Assembly: GCA_036506495.1 (NCBI GenBank) | Contig: DASXRQ010000265.1 | Coordinates: forward strand, 1-64,000 | DNA length: 64,000 nucleotides | DNA from: DASXRC01 sp036506495 | Lineage (GTDB): Bacteria > Actinomycetota > Actinomycetes > Mycobacteriales > Micromonosporaceae | Reading direction: 5' to 3' | Part shown: positions 6,625 through 14,199 of the stretch, in pieces | How the letters are laid out: each line of letters starts with the position of its first letter | Position numbering within the stretch: the stretch's first letter is position 1 | Notes under the pieces: generated by a model | Database searches by the model: none | What the model was told of the DNA's origin: nothing | What the model saw: the letters and a program-made list of their open reading frames with translations, nothing else | Program-made: the position numbers and the translations under genes

Positions 6625-8043
6625 TCAGGCCCTCTCGTGATCGCGTTCACCCTCGTGCGTGGTCTCGTGCTCGGCATCGTGCTCGGTCTCGTGCTCGGCC
6701 TCGTGCTCGGCATCGCCGAGGTCGTCCGCCGCCGTGAGCGCGTCGAGGCTGACCTCGTTGCCTGCGGAGTCCACGATCTTGGCACGCTCCATCACCAGCT
6801 GGAGCGCCTTACCGCGGCGTACGTCGCCGAAGACGGACGCGGCACCTCCCGAGCGCACGAGCTGGTCGTAGTACTGCTGCGGAGCGACGCCCGCCCGCTG
6901 CGCGCGGTGCACGATCTCGTGCCCGAACTCGTCGTCGGAGACCTGCACCTCCTCGGCGTCGGCCAGCGCGTCGAGGACGAGCTGGATCCTCACCCCCTGG
7001 GTCGCGGCGTCGGTCAGCTCGACGTCGATCTGCTCCTCGGTCTTCTCTTCGGCCGCGAGATACTCCTCCAACGAGGCGCCGATGCGCTCCAGCTGGTCGG
7101 TCATGGCCTCCTTGCGGTGCTCGACCTCCTCGCGAACGACGCCGTCCGGGGCGGGCACGTCGGCGGCGGCGACCAGCTGCTCGAGCGCCTTGTCACGGGC
7201 CGCGTAGACCTGCTCGACCCGCTTGACCCGGGTCAGGCGCTCGCGCAGGTCGGCGCGAAGCTCCTCCAGCGCGTCGAACTCGCTGGCGAGCTGCGCGAAG
7301 TCGTCGTCCAACTCGGGGAGCTGCTTCTCCTTGACGGTACGCACGGTTACCGCGACATTGGCGTCCCGCCCGGCGAAGTCGCCGCCGACCAGCTGCGTCA
7401 CGAACGTCGTCGAGTCCCCCGCGGACATGCCGACGAGTACGTCGTCGAGCCCGGGCAGCAGCTGCTTGCTGCCGACCTCGTGCGAGATGTTGGTGGCGGT
7501 GCCGCCGGGAACCTCGGCGCCATCCACGGTCGCCGCGAGGTCGATCTGCACGTAGTCGCCGACCTGAGCGGCGCGCTCGACGGTCTTGAGCGTGGCGAAA
7601 CGCTCCCGGAGCCCGGTGATCTGCTCGTCGATCTCGTTCTCGCCGACCTGGATCTCGTCCACCGTCACCGCGATCGTGGGCAGGTCGGGCAAGGTGATCT
7701 CGGGTCGGACGTCGAGCTCGGCCGTGAACCGCAGCGGCTCACCGTCACCGAATTCGGTGATCTCCACCTCGGGGCGGCCCAACGTCTTGACGTCGTGCTC
7801 GCGTACGGCGGCGAGGATCTGGTCCGGGATGGCCTCCTGGACGGCCTCGTTCAGCACCGCGCCGCGACCCACCCGCTGGTCGATAACGGTCGCGGGCACC
7901 TTGCCGCGCCGAAAGCCCGGAATCGTGACCTGGGCCGCGATCTCCCGGTACGCCTTCTTCAGGCTCGGCTCGAGCTCGGCGAACGGCACCTCGATGGCGA
8001 GCCGCACACGAGTCGGGCTCAGAGTCTCGACGGTGCTCTTCAC
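6625..8043 (-). CDS. tig: trigger factor, ribosome-associated chaperone/prolyl isomerase, with His/Glu-rich tail
   Basis: A 472-aa protein. The ribosome-binding domain (residues about 1-115) includes the signature GFRRGKVPATVIDQRVG. A PPIase (FKBP-like) insert (about 150-245; GDYVQIDLAATVDG) and the helical C-terminal chaperone domain follow. The start is GTG 8043 (VKSTVETLSPTRVR), the conserved N-terminus; longer frames run into the tRNA. It is odd in ending with 29 residues (about 444-472) containing 6 His and 10 Glu, encoded by four 12-bp tandem units at 6666-6713. The tail resembles metal-binding tails of SlyD-type foldases and is probably metal-binding or simply solvent-exposed. Confidence 0.96.
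   Translation of the reverse strand: MKSTVETLSPTRVRLAIEVPFAELEPSLKKAYREIAAQVTIPGFRRGKVPATVIDQRVGRGAVLNEAVQEAIPDQILAAVREHDVKTLGRPEVEITEFGDGEPLRFTAELDVRPEITLPDLPTIAVTVDEIQVGENEIDEQITGLRERFATLKTVERAAQVGDYVQIDLAATVDGAEVPGGTATNISHEVGSKQLLPGLDDVLVGMSAGDSTTFVTQLVGGDFAGRDANVAVTVRTVKEKQLPELDDDFAQLASEFDALEELRADLRERLTRVKRVEQVYAARDKALEQLVAAADVPAPDGVVREEVEHRKEAMTDQLERIGASLEEYLAAEEKTEEQIDVELTDAATQGVRIQLVLDALADAEEVQVSDDEFGHEIVHRAQRAGVAPQQYYDQLVRSGGAASVFGDVRRGKALQLVMERAKIVDSAGNEVSLDALTAADDLGDAEHEAEHETEHDAEHETTHEGERDHERA
6666..6713. repeat. four 12-bp tandem repeats inside the tig 3' end
   Basis: Consecutive units CGTGCTCGGCAT, CGTGCTCGGTCT, CGTGCTCGGCCT and CGTGCTCGGCAT differ at only two positions. On the coding strand each unit gives a four-residue His-Glu motif of the (A/T)EHE type. 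The pattern indicates recent expansion by slippage and a likely length-variable site. Confidence 0.9.
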
Positions 8044-8180
8044 AGGCGTACTCCTCGATGGATCTGGATCTTTGCGGCGCGTGATTCGGCCCGTCGAGTG
8101 TAGGCGAGCCGGTACGCCGAGTGTGCGGGTAGGCGGCCAGCGTCCGCCGACGTCTCCGTGCATCGCGGCGTGGATCACAG

Positions 8181-8254
8181 TCGGGGTGGCGGGATTTGAA
8201 CCCACGGCCCCTCGCTCCCAAAGCGAGTGCGCTACCAAGCTGCGCCACACCCCG
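8181..8254 (-). tRNA. tRNA-Pro (anticodon TGG)
   Basis: The reverse complement folds as a full cloverleaf. The acceptor stem is CGGGGTG/CACCCCG, the D arm GCGC...GCGC, and the anticodon stem CTCGC/GCGAG holds loop TTTGGGA (anticodon TGG). The T arm has GTTCAAAT. The discriminator base is A, and CCA is not encoded. It lies upstream of tig on the same strand. Confidence 0.95.
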
Positions 8255-8351
8255 TGGCTCGTGAAGTCTATGCGGTCCGGTGCGGCCCCCGTCGCCGAGC
8301 CGGCGCCACCCAGTACGCTTGGTTCGCGCGTCGCGGGCAGCCGCGGCGCCT

Positions 8352-8422
8352 GCGGGCGTAGCTCAATGGCAGAGCTTCAGTCTTCCAAACTGACGGTGCG
8401 GGTTCGATTCCCGTCGCCCGCT
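8352..8422 (+). tRNA. tRNA-Gly (anticodon TCC)
   Basis: Cloverleaf with acceptor stem GCGGGCG/CGCCCGC, D arm GCTC/GAGC, anticodon stem TCAGT/ACTGA around loop CTTCCAA (anticodon TCC) and T arm CGGGTTCGATTCCCG. The discriminator is T and CCA is not encoded. It is divergent from the tRNA-Pro gene, about 100 bp away. Confidence 0.95.
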
Positions 8423-8455
8423 CTCTTGTGTGCTCGAGAGCGGCACCGCCTGCCT

Positions 8456-9067
8456 CTAATCCATCTCGACGGTGCCGTAGGCGGGGGCGCCGGCGAGCTC
8501 ATAGCTGTGGACGGTCACGCCGGTCGGGGTTGACTTGAGGTCGGCGAGGCGGAAGCTCGACGGGGTACGCCCTTCGGCGAAGAGGCGCTTGCCGGAGCCA
8601 ATTACGACGGGAAAGACGATCAGGCGCATGGTGTCGATCAGGCCAGCGTCGAAGAGGGTCTTTGCGAGCGCGCCGCTGCCGTGGATTTGCAGCTCGCGAC
8701 CTTGCTGCTGCTTGAGCTTGGCCACCTCGGCCACCACATCGCCATTCAGGACGGTGCTGTTGTGCCAGTCCGCTTTGGTCAGAGTGCGCGAGGCGACGTA
8801 TTTGGGAAGGGTGTTGAGCCCGGTCGCCACTGGGCCTGGGTCGGTCGCCTTCGGCCAGCTCGCGGCGAAGATGTCGTACGTCTTCCGGCCCAGCACGAAG
8901 CCGTTGGCCTCTTCAAAGACCGAGTTCATGAACTGGCCGAGCCCTTCGTCGAAGAACGGCACCAGCCAGCCGCCCTGCGTGAAGCCGCCGCTAGGGTCCT
9001 CGGCCGGACCGCCGGGCCCTTGGTAGACGCCGTCCAGGGTCAGGAATGTGGTCAGTGTCAGTCTCAT
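8456..9067 (-). CDS. dihydrofolate reductase-like (RibD C-terminal) family protein
   Basis: A 203-aa protein starting MRLTLTTFLTLDGVYQGPGG, the characteristic N-terminus of the RibD C-terminal-domain/DHFR-like family. Further family motifs are FVLGRKTYDIFAASWP (about 72-87) and the nucleotide-binding ELQIHGSGALAKTL (about 137-150). These stand-alone proteins are annotated as dihydrofolate reductase family, but true reductase activity is rarely shown. The start is ATG 9067, the conserved N-terminus; an in-frame ATG 33 bp upstream is less likely. Confidence 0.9.
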   Translation of the reverse strand: MRLTLTTFLTLDGVYQGPGGPAEDPSGGFTQGGWLVPFFDEGLGQFMNSVFEEANGFVLGRKTYDIFAASWPKATDPGPVATGLNTLPKYVASRTLTKADWHNSTVLNGDVVAEVAKLKQQQGRELQIHGSGALAKTLFDAGLIDTMRLIVFPVVIGSGKRLFAEGRTPSSFRLADLKSTPTGVTVHSYELAGAPAYGTVEMD

Positions 9068-9442
9068 GCCCCTAGGACTTACCCGGTCGGCGACATTCAT
9101 CGCCGCGAAATCGGAAACTTCGCATGGCGCGCCGAGCGTTCACTGAGCCGCGGCGCGGTCGGCCCGGCGATCGGGGACCGGACGCGGTGCGTTAAGCCCT
9201 CGTCCGTTCCACGATCGCGTCCGCCAGGCATCCGGTCCCGGACAACGCGGCCAAAAGGGGCGCCGGCGCCCACGCGACAAGCGCCGTCGTCGGCCCCGAG
9301 AGCTCCCTCCGGCGCGGAGGAGCACGCCGGGGCGGGAGCGTGGGCCGAGCGCATTTGGCCTGCCGCGCGGGGCATGGGCGGTGGCGCGGAGGCGGCATGC
9401 TTACGGGGAGCGCGACGTCCACAGTCGATCGGGGAGGGCTCC
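9068..9442. other. 375-bp intergenic region, no gene recognised
   Basis: The frames here do not look coding and are GC-rich shadows. I saw no tRNA, no HspR (CTTGAGT-N7-ACTCAAG) or ClgR-type box, and no strong terminator. It should contain the promoters of the divergent DHFR-like and Clp N-domain genes. The only clear element is GGGGAGGG at 9431-9438, the ribosome binding site of the next gene. Confidence 0.6.
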
Positions 9443-9883
9443 ATGTTCGAGCGGTTCACGGATGACGCCCGTCGATCCGTGGTGCTCGCGCAGGAAGAGG
9501 CGCGGAGGCTCAACCACGACCACATCGGGACCGTACACATCCTGCTGGGCCTCACCGACGCGACCGACGGGCTCGCGGCGCTGGCGCTGGAGCGAGTCGG
9601 CGTCACCACCGAGTCTGCGCGGCGGGAGGCAATCGAGCTCGTCGCCCGGGGAACGAAACTCCCGAGCGGCCACGTGCCATTCACCCCCGGCGCGAAGGGT
9701 GCGCTCGAGAGGGCGCTGAGGCAGGCGAAGGCCCGCCACCATCGCCATATCGGCACCGAGCACATCCTCCTCAGCCTGCTCGACGCCCCAGACGGCGCCG
9801 AAGACCCGGCTCTCCGCGCGATGGCGAATCTCGGGGCGGACGCCGATCGGGTTCGCACGGAGCTGTCGCGGCTGATGGCCTGA
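9443..9883 (+). CDS. stand-alone Clp N-domain protein (ClpC N-terminal-like)
   Basis: A 146-aa protein made only of the double Clp repeat. Repeat 1 is MFERFTDDARRSVVLAQEEA to HILLGLTDATDG. Repeat 2 is PFTPGAKGALERALRQA to HIGTEHILLSLLDAPDG. This closely follows the ClpC/ClpB N-domain, which binds adaptors and substrates or, in ClpC, phospho-arginine. No AAA+ module follows; the stop is genuine and an unrelated arsR gene comes next. The strong ribosome binding site GGGGAGGG lies 4 nt before the ATG. It could be an adaptor, decoy or regulator of ClpC. Confidence 0.88.
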   Translation: MFERFTDDARRSVVLAQEEARRLNHDHIGTVHILLGLTDATDGLAALALERVGVTTESARREAIELVARGTKLPSGHVPFTPGAKGALERALRQAKARHHRHIGTEHILLSLLDAPDGAEDPALRAMANLGADADRVRTELSRLMA

Positions 9884-9902
9884 CAACCATTCGCCCACCC
9901 CC

Positions 9903-9962
9903 TTGACACACCCATCGCCGACGAGGCATGCTCAACCAGTTGGTTGATTAACTAGGTGGTTG
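9903..9962 (+). promoter_or_regulatory. promoter and inverted-repeat operator of the arsR-SRPBCC operon
   Basis: TTGACA (9903-9908) is followed after 18 bp by CATGCT (9927-9932). Directly downstream is a perfect inverted repeat CAACCA-GT-TGGTTG (9933-9946), and a second TGGTTG half-site lies 16 bp further on (9957-9962), touching the start codon. Position and symmetry fit an autoregulatory site for the ArsR-type repressor. Confidence 0.6.
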
Positions 9963-9965
9963 AAC

Positions 9966-10328
9966 ATGATGACGGACCAGCTGAGCTCGGTGTTCGCGGC
10001 GCTCGCCGATCCCACGCGCAGGGCGATCGTCGCCCGGCTCGCGGATGGTGCGGCGACCGTGAACGAGCTGGCGGCGCCGTTCCCTATGAGCCTCCAGGCG
10101 ATCTCCAAGCACCTGAAGGTCCTCGAGCGGGCCGGTCTGATCACCCGTGGCCGCGAGGCGCAATGGCGCCCATGTCGCCTCGACGCGGGACCGCTCCGCG
10201 ATGCCGTGGAGTGGATGGAGCGATACCGCCGGTTCTGGGACGAGCGGTACGACCGGCTGGGCGGTTACCTCCGCGAGCTGCAGGAACAGACACCACGGAA
10301 GGAGCAGAACAATGAGCAAGCAGGCTAG
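9966..10328 (+). CDS. ArsR-family winged-helix regulator
   Basis: About 120 aa. The conserved N-terminus (VFAALADPTRRAIVARLADG) leads into the HTH (TVNELAAPFPMSLQAISKHLKVLERAGLI with a two-residue wing start), then a wing and a C-terminal dimerisation helix. There are no metal-binding Cys clusters, which places it with the non-metal SRPBCC-associated ArsR group. ATG 9966 is chosen because AGGTGG lies 6 nt upstream. It overlaps the next gene by 17 bp, a classical ArsR-SRPBCC pair. It is probably autoregulated through the repeats at 9933-9962. Confidence 0.92.
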   Translation: MMTDQLSSVFAALADPTRRAIVARLADGAATVNELAAPFPMSLQAISKHLKVLERAGLITRGREAQWRPCRLDAGPLRDAVEWMERYRRFWDERYDRLGGYLRELQEQTPRKEQNNEQAG

Positions 10329-10794
10329 CGACGGCCTCACCGTGACGTTGCCGTCCGACCTCGAGATCGAGATGACCCGGGTCTTCGACGCGCCGCGCGA
10401 GCTGGTGTTCGAGGCGATGACCACGTGCGAACACATCACCAGGTGGTGGGGGCCGCGCGGGACCGAGCTCACGTGCGAGCTGGACTTCCGGCCGGGCGGC
10501 AGCTACCGGTTCGTCCAGCACGCGCCCGACGGCCAGGAGTACGCGTTTCGCGGCGAGATCCGTGAGGTCACGCCGCCGGAACGGGTCGTGCAGACCTTCG
10601 AGTTCGAGGGGATGCCGGGCCACATCGCGGTGGAGACCCTGGTGCTGGACGAGAAGGACGGCCGGACGACGGTGACGAGCACGTCGGTGTACCAGTCCAA
10701 GGAGGACCGCGACGGGATCATCGCGTCGGGCATGGAGGCGGGAGCGATCGAGTCGTACGACCGGCTCGCGGAGCTCCTCGCCACGCTGGCGTGA
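10312..10794 (+). CDS. SRPBCC / AHSA1-like domain protein
   Basis: A 160-aa single-domain START-like protein. Typical motifs are RVFDAPRELVFEAMTTCEHI, RWWGPRG, DFRPGGSYRF and the closing YDRLAELLATL helix. The family is the Hsp90-ATPase activator homologue 1-like group, which binds small hydrophobic ligands. The start is ATG 10312 with GGAAGGAG about 7 nt upstream, inside the arsR 3' end, giving translational coupling. Its physiological ligand is unknown. Confidence 0.92.
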   Translation: MSKQASDGLTVTLPSDLEIEMTRVFDAPRELVFEAMTTCEHITRWWGPRGTELTCELDFRPGGSYRFVQHAPDGQEYAFRGEIREVTPPERVVQTFEFEGMPGHIAVETLVLDEKDGRTTVTSTSVYQSKEDRDGIIASGMEAGAIESYDRLAELLATLA

Positions 10795-10807
10795 GACACA
10801 CGCCGAG

Positions 10808-10839
10808 GTCGCCGGCCCGGGAGCTACCGGGCCGGCGAC
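10808..10839. terminator. bidirectional hairpin terminator
   Basis: Perfect 13-bp inverted repeat GTCGCCGGCCCGG (10808-10820) / CCGGGCCGGCGAC (10827-10839) with a 6-nt loop, between convergent genes. The TAG stop of the minus-strand gene lies in the loop. Confidence 0.8.
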
Positions 10840-11375
10840 GTGGTTCTGGGCCGGGCGTTGCGCAGCCGGATCCCGCTCCACTCGAGTGTGCTGGCCGTCA
10901 CCGCGTCCCAGAACGGCCACAGGTTGGGCAGCACGCGCAGCTGGATGCCCGCCTCGTCGTGCAGCCGAAGGAGGTCGCCGACCGGCTCGGCCGGACCGAG
11001 GGGTACCACCGGTTCGGTCGCCACGTGGGCGTGCGGGACGGGCTCGCCGATCGGCCGGAAACGGTCAGCGGGTAGCCGGTACGCGTACAACCGGACGATC
11101 CGCATCGCGTCGAGCCAGCCGTACTCGACGGCGTGGACACGGTCGCCGCAGCCCGGCCCGACGATGAGGTTGTGGTCCGCGGTCGTTGTGCCAGGCACCA
11201 CCCACGCCATCGCCCGCGGGCACTCCCTCGGGAACCAGTAGTCGGGCGCCCGGTCGGCATCCACCGCCCACACGTACGGATCCGACTGTTGCGCGGTCGC
11301 CGCGACGTGCGGCACGAACCGCCGGATGGACGGGTTCTCCGAGAAGTGCACCACCTGGCCTGACTCGGGTCGCAT
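10824..11375 (-). CDS. conserved hypothetical protein (DUF6886-like)
   Basis: A 183-aa soluble protein. Recognisable pieces are VVHFSENPSIRRFVPH (N-terminus), VWAVDADRAPDYWFPRECPR and GDRVHAVEYGWLDAMR, which I associate with the small DUF6886 family. These proteins have an ADP-ribosyltransferase-like look (an HFSE opening, substrate-facing aromatic residues), but no catalytic assignment is safe. It terminates in the shared hairpin at 10808-10839. The family name is from memory and should be treated as tentative. Confidence 0.7.
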   Translation of the reverse strand: MRPESGQVVHFSENPSIRRFVPHVAATAQQSDPYVWAVDADRAPDYWFPRECPRAMAWVVPGTTTADHNLIVGPGCGDRVHAVEYGWLDAMRIVRLYAYRLPADRFRPIGEPVPHAHVATEPVVPLGPAEPVGDLLRLHDEAGIQLRVLPNLWPFWDAVTASTLEWSGIRLRNARPRTTSPAR

Positions 11376-11395
11376 TCCCCGGGTCTACCAGACGG

Positions 11396-11920
11396 TCACG
11401 CGAGTGTCCGCAGCCACGTCCAGGCGTCGATCACCCAGTCGGTCTGCCCGAGGTACGCGACGCCCGCGGCCGCGAGGAAGACGCCGGTCACCAGGTGCGA
11501 CGGCCAGGCGCTGCGCCGGGCGCGCCCGAGGCTCCGTTCGAGCACAACGCGGCCGAGCAGGCGCGACAGCGCGAAGACGCCGCCACCGACGAGCAGGACG
11601 AGCACGAACGCGAGGATCGGGATCGTGAGGCTGCCGCCGCGGAGCGAGATCGCCCAGATGCCCCAGCTGACGAACGCGACCAACGCGCCGATCGCGGTCC
11701 ACTCACCGCCCCGGCGCAGCCGCCTCAGCCGGTAGCGCAGCGGCGGCCGCGGCACCATGACCTGCCGTCGCGATCCGGATGTCTCGACCAACGTGTCGGA
11801 CCCGGAGGCGACCGGCCGGCCCACCGCGGCGACGCCGCGTTGGAACGGCGAAAACGCGGAGGACGGACCCGGCGTCATGTCGACGGTCCGCTCCGTCCAG
11901 GACTCGATCCGGTCTGCCAT
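11396..11920 (-). CDS. predicted three-helix membrane protein
   Basis: 174 aa. A polar N-terminal region of about 70 residues, rich in Ser, Pro and Arg and presumably cytoplasmic, is followed by helices at about 76-92 (GALVAFVSWGIWAISL), 97-117 (IPILAFVLVLLVGGGVFAL) and 140-158. The start is ATG 11920 (MADRIESWTERTV), with GGAGGGG 5 nt upstream. It is divergent from the Eis-like gene. The family is not recognised. Confidence 0.65.
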   Translation of the reverse strand: MADRIESWTERTVDMTPGPSSAFSPFQRGVAAVGRPVASGSDTLVETSGSRRQVMVPRPPLRYRLRRLRRGGEWTAIGALVAFVSWGIWAISLRGGSLTIPILAFVLVLLVGGGVFALSRLLGRVVLERSLGRARRSAWPSHLVTGVFLAAAGVAYLGQTDWVIDAWTWLRTLA

Positions 11921-12012
11921 TTTCCCCTCCCCCGTACGCGCGGCCGCCTTCGAGGGTAGCGAGTCCGACATAACCGGTCGACGGACCGTGTCGTATCCGA
12001 TACACAGGACGA

Positions 12013-13248
12013 ATGACCGCGGACGAGCTGCCCATCCGGGCCGGCAGGCCGGATGACTGGGACGGCGTTGGAGCGCTTCTCTCCGAGGTGTTCCACGACA
12101 CCCCTGATCCCGAGGTTCAGGACATGGACCGGGAGGTGTTCGAGCCGGAGCGCGCGCTGATCGTCGAGGATGACGGTCGGGTGGTCGCACACGCCGGTGC
12201 GTTCACGCGTGACCTGACCGTTCCCGGTGCCGTCGTCCCGGCCGCCCACGTCACGATGGTCGGCGTCGCACCTACCCATCGCAGGCGGCGGTTGCTCACG
12301 CGGCTGATGCACCGCCAGCTGCGGGAGGTGGGGGAGGCCGATCGTGAGCCGATCGCGGTGCTGTGGGCGAGCGAGGGCCGCATCTACCCCCGGTTCGGGT
12401 ACGGGCTGGCGTCTCAGCTGCTGAAGCTCAGCATCGACACCCGCGAGGTGCGGATGACCGGCCCGCCGGCCCCCGCCGGGGGCAGGCTCCGGACCGGCGC
12501 GCCGGCCGCGTTGCAGGTCGAGCTCGCCAAGGTGTACGACCAGCTGCGGCCCGATCGTCCGGGCTGGTCGAGCCGCGACGACCGCTGGTGGCGGTACGTG
12601 CTCGTCGATCCGCCGTCGCGCCGGCACGGCGGCACCGAGCGGCGCGCGGTCGTGCACGAGGGCCAGAGCGGCGTCGACGGGTATGCGTTGTGGCGCACCA
12701 AGAGCGCATGGGATGACGCCGGCCCGAAGGGTGAGGTCATGGTGCAGACCGTGGTGGCCGGCACCCACGAGGCGTACCGGGCGCTGTGGGGCTTCCTGCT
12801 CGGCGTCGACCTCACGCGTACGGTCTCGCACTGGGCCGCCGCGCTCGACGAGCCGCTCCAGTATCTGGTCAACGAGCCGCGCCGGCTCAACCCGAGGTTG
12901 TCCGACTCGCTCTGGGTACGCGTCATTGACGTCCCCGCCGCGCTCGCCGCCCGGCGGTACGCCGTGGGCGTCGACGCGGTGTTCGAGGTGACCGACCCGC
13001 TGCTCCCGGAGAACCAAGGCCGGTGGCGGGTGGTCGGCGACCCGAGCGGGGCGAGGTGCACGCCGACCGACGCGGAGCCGGATCTGGCCTGCGACGTGGT
13101 CGACCTCGGCGCGGCGTACCTCGGTGGGACCTCACTGGCCGCGCTGGCCGGCGCCGGTCGGGTCCGGGAGCTTCGGCCGGATCGGCTCGGCCAGGTCGAT
13201 GCCGCGTTCGGTTGGCACCGCGCACCCGCTGCGCACGAGGTGTTCTGA
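12013..13248 (+). CDS. Eis-like GNAT N-acetyltransferase
   Basis: A 411-aa protein with the three-part Eis architecture. The N-terminal GNAT domain carries acetyl-CoA loop VTMVGVAPTHRRRRLLTRLM (about 80-99), then come a second GNAT-like domain and a C-terminal sterol-carrier-like domain. The terminal residue is Phe (AAHEVF), as in Eis, where the C-terminal carboxylate acts as base. Mycobacterial Eis acetylates aminoglycosides and lysines at several positions; the substrate here is unknown. A short palindrome GTATC-C-GATAC (11993-12003) sits 10 bp before the start and might be an operator. Confidence 0.88.
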   Translation: MTADELPIRAGRPDDWDGVGALLSEVFHDTPDPEVQDMDREVFEPERALIVEDDGRVVAHAGAFTRDLTVPGAVVPAAHVTMVGVAPTHRRRRLLTRLMHRQLREVGEADREPIAVLWASEGRIYPRFGYGLASQLLKLSIDTREVRMTGPPAPAGGRLRTGAPAALQVELAKVYDQLRPDRPGWSSRDDRWWRYVLVDPPSRRHGGTERRAVVHEGQSGVDGYALWRTKSAWDDAGPKGEVMVQTVVAGTHEAYRALWGFLLGVDLTRTVSHWAAALDEPLQYLVNEPRRLNPRLSDSLWVRVIDVPAALAARRYAVGVDAVFEVTDPLLPENQGRWRVVGDPSGARCTPTDAEPDLACDVVDLGAAYLGGTSLAALAGAGRVRELRPDRLGQVDAAFGWHRAPAAHEVF

Positions 13249-13252
13249 CCGG

Positions 13253-13258
13253 TACGGT
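13253..13258 (+). promoter_or_regulatory. candidate leaderless -10 (TACGGT)
   Basis: TACGGT ends 6 nt before the ATG at 13265, in a 16-bp intergenic gap with no Shine-Dalgarno sequence. The downstream small gene may thus be transcribed separately from the Eis-like gene. Confidence 0.45.
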
Positions 13259-13264
13259 CCACGC

Positions 13265-13693
13265 ATGGCGGGCAACCCCGGCGACGACCGGCCGAGCGAG
13301 CGGAGCGAGCCAGGCCGCGTCCGTGCGGCGGCGAACGCGGAGCGCCGGCGCCGCCGCCAGCGGTCCGGCCCGGTGCCGACACCGCCGCCCGGTCCCCCTC
13401 GGGTCGCGCGCGACACGTCCGCGGACACCGCGCCGATCCTCGATCCCGACCTCGAGCCGATCTCGGGCGTGCCGACGGCTACCGGTCCGGCCGCTCACGC
13501 GGCCGAGGACCGGGAGGCGGAGCGCGGGCTGCGCGGGTTGGTCGGCTCGGGCGCCACGCAGGTCGCGGTCGGGCCGGCGCTGCGTGCGCGGGACGCTGCC
13601 CGGCCGACCGATGCGCACCTCGCGGCCGCCGAGCAGGAACTCGTCATTGTCCGGCGGGGCTGGGTGCCGCGCGACGAGCTCCCCCGCCGCTGA
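13265..13693 (+). CDS. hypothetical polar protein
   Basis: A 142-aa protein with no membrane segment. The N-terminal third is highly basic (AAANAERRRRRQRSG) and followed by Pro-rich sequence. The C-terminal half (EDREAERGLRGLVGSGATQVAV to LRARDAARPTDAHLAAAEQELVIVRRGW) looks folded and helical, and probably carries the conserved core. Codon usage is normal for the genome. It lies 16 bp after the Eis-like gene. The family is not recognised. Confidence 0.7.
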   Translation: MAGNPGDDRPSERSEPGRVRAAANAERRRRRQRSGPVPTPPPGPPRVARDTSADTAPILDPDLEPISGVPTATGPAAHAAEDREAERGLRGLVGSGATQVAVGPALRARDAARPTDAHLAAAEQELVIVRRGWVPRDELPRR

Positions 13694-13708
13694 CCGCCCG
13701 AGCGATTC

Positions 13709-14170
13709 TCAGGCCGGCAGGTCGTGAGTGCGCTCGTACGCGGCGACCTGCGCGATCCGGCGGGCGTGCCGCTTGTCGCCCGAGAACGCGGTGGTCAGGA
13801 ACGCCTCGACGATCACCGTTGCCTCGTCGAGGGTGTGCTGGCGAGCGCCGATGCCGACGACGTTCGCGTCGTTGTGCTGGCGCGACAGCTGGGCCGTCTC
13901 GACGTTCCAGGCCAGTGCCGCGCGCACGCCGATCACCTTGTTCGCGGCGATCTGCTCGCCGTTGCCGGAGCCACCGACCACGACGCCGAGGCTGCCCGGA
14001 TCGGCCACCACCCGCGTACCCGCGGCCAGGCAGAACGACGGGTAGTCGTCCTCCGGGTCGTACGCGTGGGCGCCCAGGTCCACGACTTCGTACCCCTGCT
14101 TGGCCAGATAGCTCGCGAGATGCACCTTCAACTCGTAGCCGGCGTGGTCGGCTCCCAGGTAGACGCGCAT
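13709..14170 (-). CDS. rpiB: ribose-5-phosphate isomerase B
   Basis: A 153-aa RpiB/LacAB-family protein: MRVYLGADHAGYELK at the N-terminus, the loop VVGGSGNGEQIAANK where actinobacterial enzymes have Ser/Gly and Glu rather than the E. coli Cys, and HNDANVVGIGARQ. It interconverts ribose 5-phosphate and ribulose 5-phosphate in the pentose phosphate pathway. It is 29 bp downstream of the DUF1015 gene on the same strand. Confidence 0.96.
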   Translation of the reverse strand: MRVYLGADHAGYELKVHLASYLAKQGYEVVDLGAHAYDPEDDYPSFCLAAGTRVVADPGSLGVVVGGSGNGEQIAANKVIGVRAALAWNVETAQLSRQHNDANVVGIGARQHTLDEATVIVEAFLTTAFSGDKRHARRIAQVAAYERTHDLPA

Positions 14171-14199
14171 GGGCGCAGTCTGTCAGGCCGGCGCGCGGG

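Noticed and set aside
6655..6715. CRISPR-like short repeats in the tig gene
   Set aside because: Units are 12 bp, directly adjacent, in frame and coding for His/Glu repeats. There are no spacers.
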